Below, in pieces: positions 4,333 to 6,105 of a DNA stretch of 6,105 nucleotides (position 1 is its first letter; each line of letters begins with the position of its first letter). Below the pieces are notes generated by a model. The model did not search any database. It was given only the letters and a program-made list of their open reading frames with translations, and was not told where the DNA came from. The stretch covers positions 1 to 6,105 of the forward strand of contig CAUEUD010000217.1 of the NCBI GenBank assembly GCA_959020865.1, written 5' to 3'. Origin of the DNA: Eubacterium limosum. GTDB lineage: Bacteria; Bacillota; Clostridia; Eubacteriales; Eubacteriaceae. The translations under genes and the position numbers were made by a program.

Positions 4333-5796
4333 CTATACAAGCTTTGGCTTCTGGTCTTTAAACGCGGTTTCACGTTCAAAGGCGTAGGCTGCCTGCAGAA
4401 TTTTTTCTTCGCTCAGTACCGGACCCAGCAGCTGCATGCCGATGGGCATACCATCGTTGTCAAAGCCACAGGGAATTGAAATCCCCGGAATACCGGCGAT
4501 GTTCACCGGAACAGTGTAAATATCGGTCAGGTACATTTCCAGCGGGTTACCGGTCTTTTCGCCGATACCAAAAGCGGTCTTGGCGGTGGTTGGCGTCAGC
4601 AGGACATCGCAGGAATCAAAAACATTTTTGAAGTCATCCATGATCAGGGTACGAACCTGCATGGCTTTCTTATAATAGGCATCATAATAGCCAGAACTTA
4701 AGGCATAGGTTCCCAGCATAATACGGCGTTTAACCTCGTCGCCAAAGCCCTGGGTTCTTGTTTTGCGGTACATATCGACCAGGTCTGCGTATTCCTCGGC
4801 GCGGACACCGTAGCGGATACCGTCGTAACGGGCCAGGTTGGAGCTGGCTTCTGCGGAGGAGATCAGATAATAGGCGGACAGGGCGTAGTCCAGATACTCA
4901 AAGGAGACATCCACGATTTCTGCTCCCATGGCCCGGTAGGTGTCGATGGCGCTGTCAATGGCTGCGCGCACCTCTGGCTGAAGGCCTTCGCCCATAAACG
5001 CCTGGGCCACACCAATCTTCATGCCCTTGGCGCCTTCCTTCAGGTTCTGTGTATAATCCTTTTTATCCACCTTGAGCGAGGTTGAATCCTTGGGGTCATG
5101 GCCCGCGATGGCGCTTAACACGATGGCGCAGTCCTCAACATCCTTGGTAAAGGGGCCGATCTGGTCTAAGGAAGATGCAAAAGCCACCAGGCCATAACGG
5201 GAAACCAGTCCGTAGGTCGGCTTCATACCGACCACGCCGCAGAAGGCAGCGGGCTGGCGGATCGATCCGCCGGTATCGGAGCCCAGTGAGTAGTAAGCCA
5301 TATCGGAGGCCACTACCACTGCAGAGCCGCCGCTGGAGCCGCCGGGCACGCGTGTGAGATCCCACGGGTTTTTTGTGACCTTGAAGGCGGAGTTTTCTGT
5401 GGAAGAGCCCATGGCAAATTCATCCATGTTGGCCTTTCCGAGCAGAATCCCCTTCTGGGCCAGCAGACGGTCATAGACCTCTGCGTTGTAAGGCGGCACA
5501 AAATCGCCCAGAATTTTGGATGCGCAGGTTGTCTGAATACCGTCGGTACACATGTTGTCCTTTAAGGCGTAGGGGATGCCCTCAAGCACATCCTTTTTGC
5601 CTTCTTCGGCGATGAGCGCGTCCAGCTCCTCCGCCTCTTTCATGGCGGTCTCGGTCGTCAGGCAGAGATAGCCGTCAACCTTATCCTCTACTGCGTCAAT
5701 GCGATCCACCGCTGCCTGGGTGACCTCTTTGACAGATACTTCTTTCTTTTCAATAAGCCCATTGATCTCATGGACAGTCAGTTGTGATAATTCCAA
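4333..5796 (-). CDS. gatA: Aspartyl/glutamyl-tRNA(Asn/Gln) amidotransferase subunit A
   Basis: A 487-residue amidase-signature glutaminase that releases ammonia from glutamine and channels it to GatB. With the chosen start, the catalytic Ser-cis-Ser-Lys triad is K79 (A-L-K-D-N), S154 (G-G-S-S-G-G-S) and S178 (D-T-G-G-S-I-R), the numbering known from characterised Firmicute GatA. The start is TTG (5794-5796): AGGAGG lies 6 nt upstream, and the N-terminus then reads (M)ELSQLTVHE as in relatives. An ATG further upstream at 5877 keeps the frame open but lies inside gatC and adds 27 residues unrelated to the family. The Shine-Dalgarno overlaps the gatC stop codon, and the gap between the two genes is only 10 nt, suggesting translational coupling. 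Confidence 0.98.
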   Translation of the reverse strand: MELSQLTVHEINGLIEKKEVSVKEVTQAAVDRIDAVEDKVDGYLCLTTETAMKEAEELDALIAEEGKKDVLEGIPYALKDNMCTDGIQTTCASKILGDFVPPYNAEVYDRLLAQKGILLGKANMDEFAMGSSTENSAFKVTKNPWDLTRVPGGSSGGSAVVVASDMAYYSLGSDTGGSIRQPAAFCGVVGMKPTYGLVSRYGLVAFASSLDQIGPFTKDVEDCAIVLSAIAGHDPKDSTSLKVDKKDYTQNLKEGAKGMKIGVAQAFMGEGLQPEVRAAIDSAIDTYRAMGAEIVDVSFEYLDYALSAYYLISSAEASSNLARYDGIRYGVRAEEYADLVDMYRKTRTQGFGDEVKRRIMLGTYALSSGYYDAYYKKAMQVRTLIMDDFKNVFDSCDVLLTPTTAKTAFGIGEKTGNPLEMYLTDIYTVPVNIAGIPGISIPCGFDNDGMPIGMQLLGPVLSEEKILQAAYAFERETAFKDQKPKLV

Positions 5797-5806
5797 TTCG
5801 ATCCTC

Positions 5807-6094
5807 CTATTCCAGAACTCTCGGCACTTTAAAGCAGCCGGCTTCTGATTCCGGCGCGTTGGCCAGGACTTTTTCAATTGGCAGTGAAGGCTTCACTTCA
5901 TCTTTTCTAAAAACGTTCTGAACCGGCAGAATATGCTCTGTCGGCTTTACGTCTGATGTATCTAATTTATTCAAAGTCGCCGCGTAATCAAGGACTGCGC
6001 CCAGCTCATCCGCCAGACGGTCCGTTTCCGTTTCGGTGAATTCAAGGCGGGCCAGATCCGCAACATAGGTAACTTCTTCTCTGGTAATACTCAT
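5807..6094 (-). CDS. gatC: Aspartyl/glutamyl-tRNA(Asn/Gln) amidotransferase subunit C
   Basis: A 95-residue small subunit that wraps around the GatA-GatB interface and holds the amidotransferase together; it has no active site. The sequence fits the family: an N-terminal helix S-I-T-R-E-E-V-x-Y-V-A-x-L-A-R-L, a second helix with L-D-Y-A-A-T-L-N-K-L-D-T, then the extended segment with V-K-P-T-E-H and the P-E-S-E-A-G-C-F-K-V-P-R-V-L-E tail typical of GatC. The ATG at 6092-6094 is only 11 nt from the window edge. A GGA about 8 nt upstream may be part of its ribosome binding site, and the operon promoter is not in view. Its TAG stop is embedded in the gatA ribosome binding site. Confidence 0.96.
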   Translation of the reverse strand: MSITREEVTYVADLARLEFTETETDRLADELGAVLDYAATLNKLDTSDVKPTEHILPVQNVFRKDEVKPSLPIEKVLANAPESEAGCFKVPRVLE

Positions 6095-6105
6095 GATTTC
6101 ATTCC

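Overview
The window looks like a piece of a Clostridia-type Firmicute chromosome, possibly Eubacteriaceae. This is an inference from the protein sequences, the strong AGGAGG-type ribosome binding sites, the use of TTG starts, the bacterial GatCAB route to Gln-tRNA, and a tRNA cluster with encoded CCA ends. No database search was possible. Every supported gene lies on the minus strand, so transcription runs from high to low coordinates.

Positions 6094 to 946 hold six tightly packed genes: gatC, gatA, gatB, rph, rdgB and a YfcE/MJ0936-type metallophosphoesterase. Gaps are 10 to 20 nt, except about 70 nt between gatB and rph, where there is a stem-loop. The first three encode the Glu-tRNAGln (and possibly Asp-tRNAAsn) amidotransferase. 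rph encodes the tRNA 3'-trimming phosphorolytic exonuclease, rdgB the house-cleaning ITP/XTP pyrophosphatase, and the last gene a small phosphodiesterase. gatA and rph both start with TTG.

Immediately downstream is a tRNA operon with its own near-consensus sigma-A promoter (-35 at 902-907, -10 at 879-884). The order is tRNA-Gly(TCC), tRNA-Arg(TCT), tRNA-His(GTG), tRNA-Gln(TTG), then the first 20 nt of another tRNA, probably Lys, cut by the window edge. The tRNA-Gln made here is the natural substrate of the GatCAB enzyme encoded next door.

The unusual part is the non-coding DNA around the tRNAs. Upstream of tRNA-Gly sit two tandem 120/121-bp units. Each begins with an exact copy of the first 18 nt of tRNA-Gly, continues into an unrelated hairpin-bearing core, and ends with an AT-rich leader that runs into the next tRNA-Gly 5' end. 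Upstream of the partial Lys-type tRNA is a third unit with the same layout, exactly 121 bp long. It starts with the 5' end of that tRNA and has a different core, but shares a closing stem and a TGCGAA(A/G)TG motif. Two different tRNA genes have therefore acquired 5'-stub units of the same size and design. This is the best candidate for an undescribed element in the window. Two tRNA oddities also deserve attention: A1-U72 in tRNA-Gln, and C in place of U55 in tRNA-Gly.
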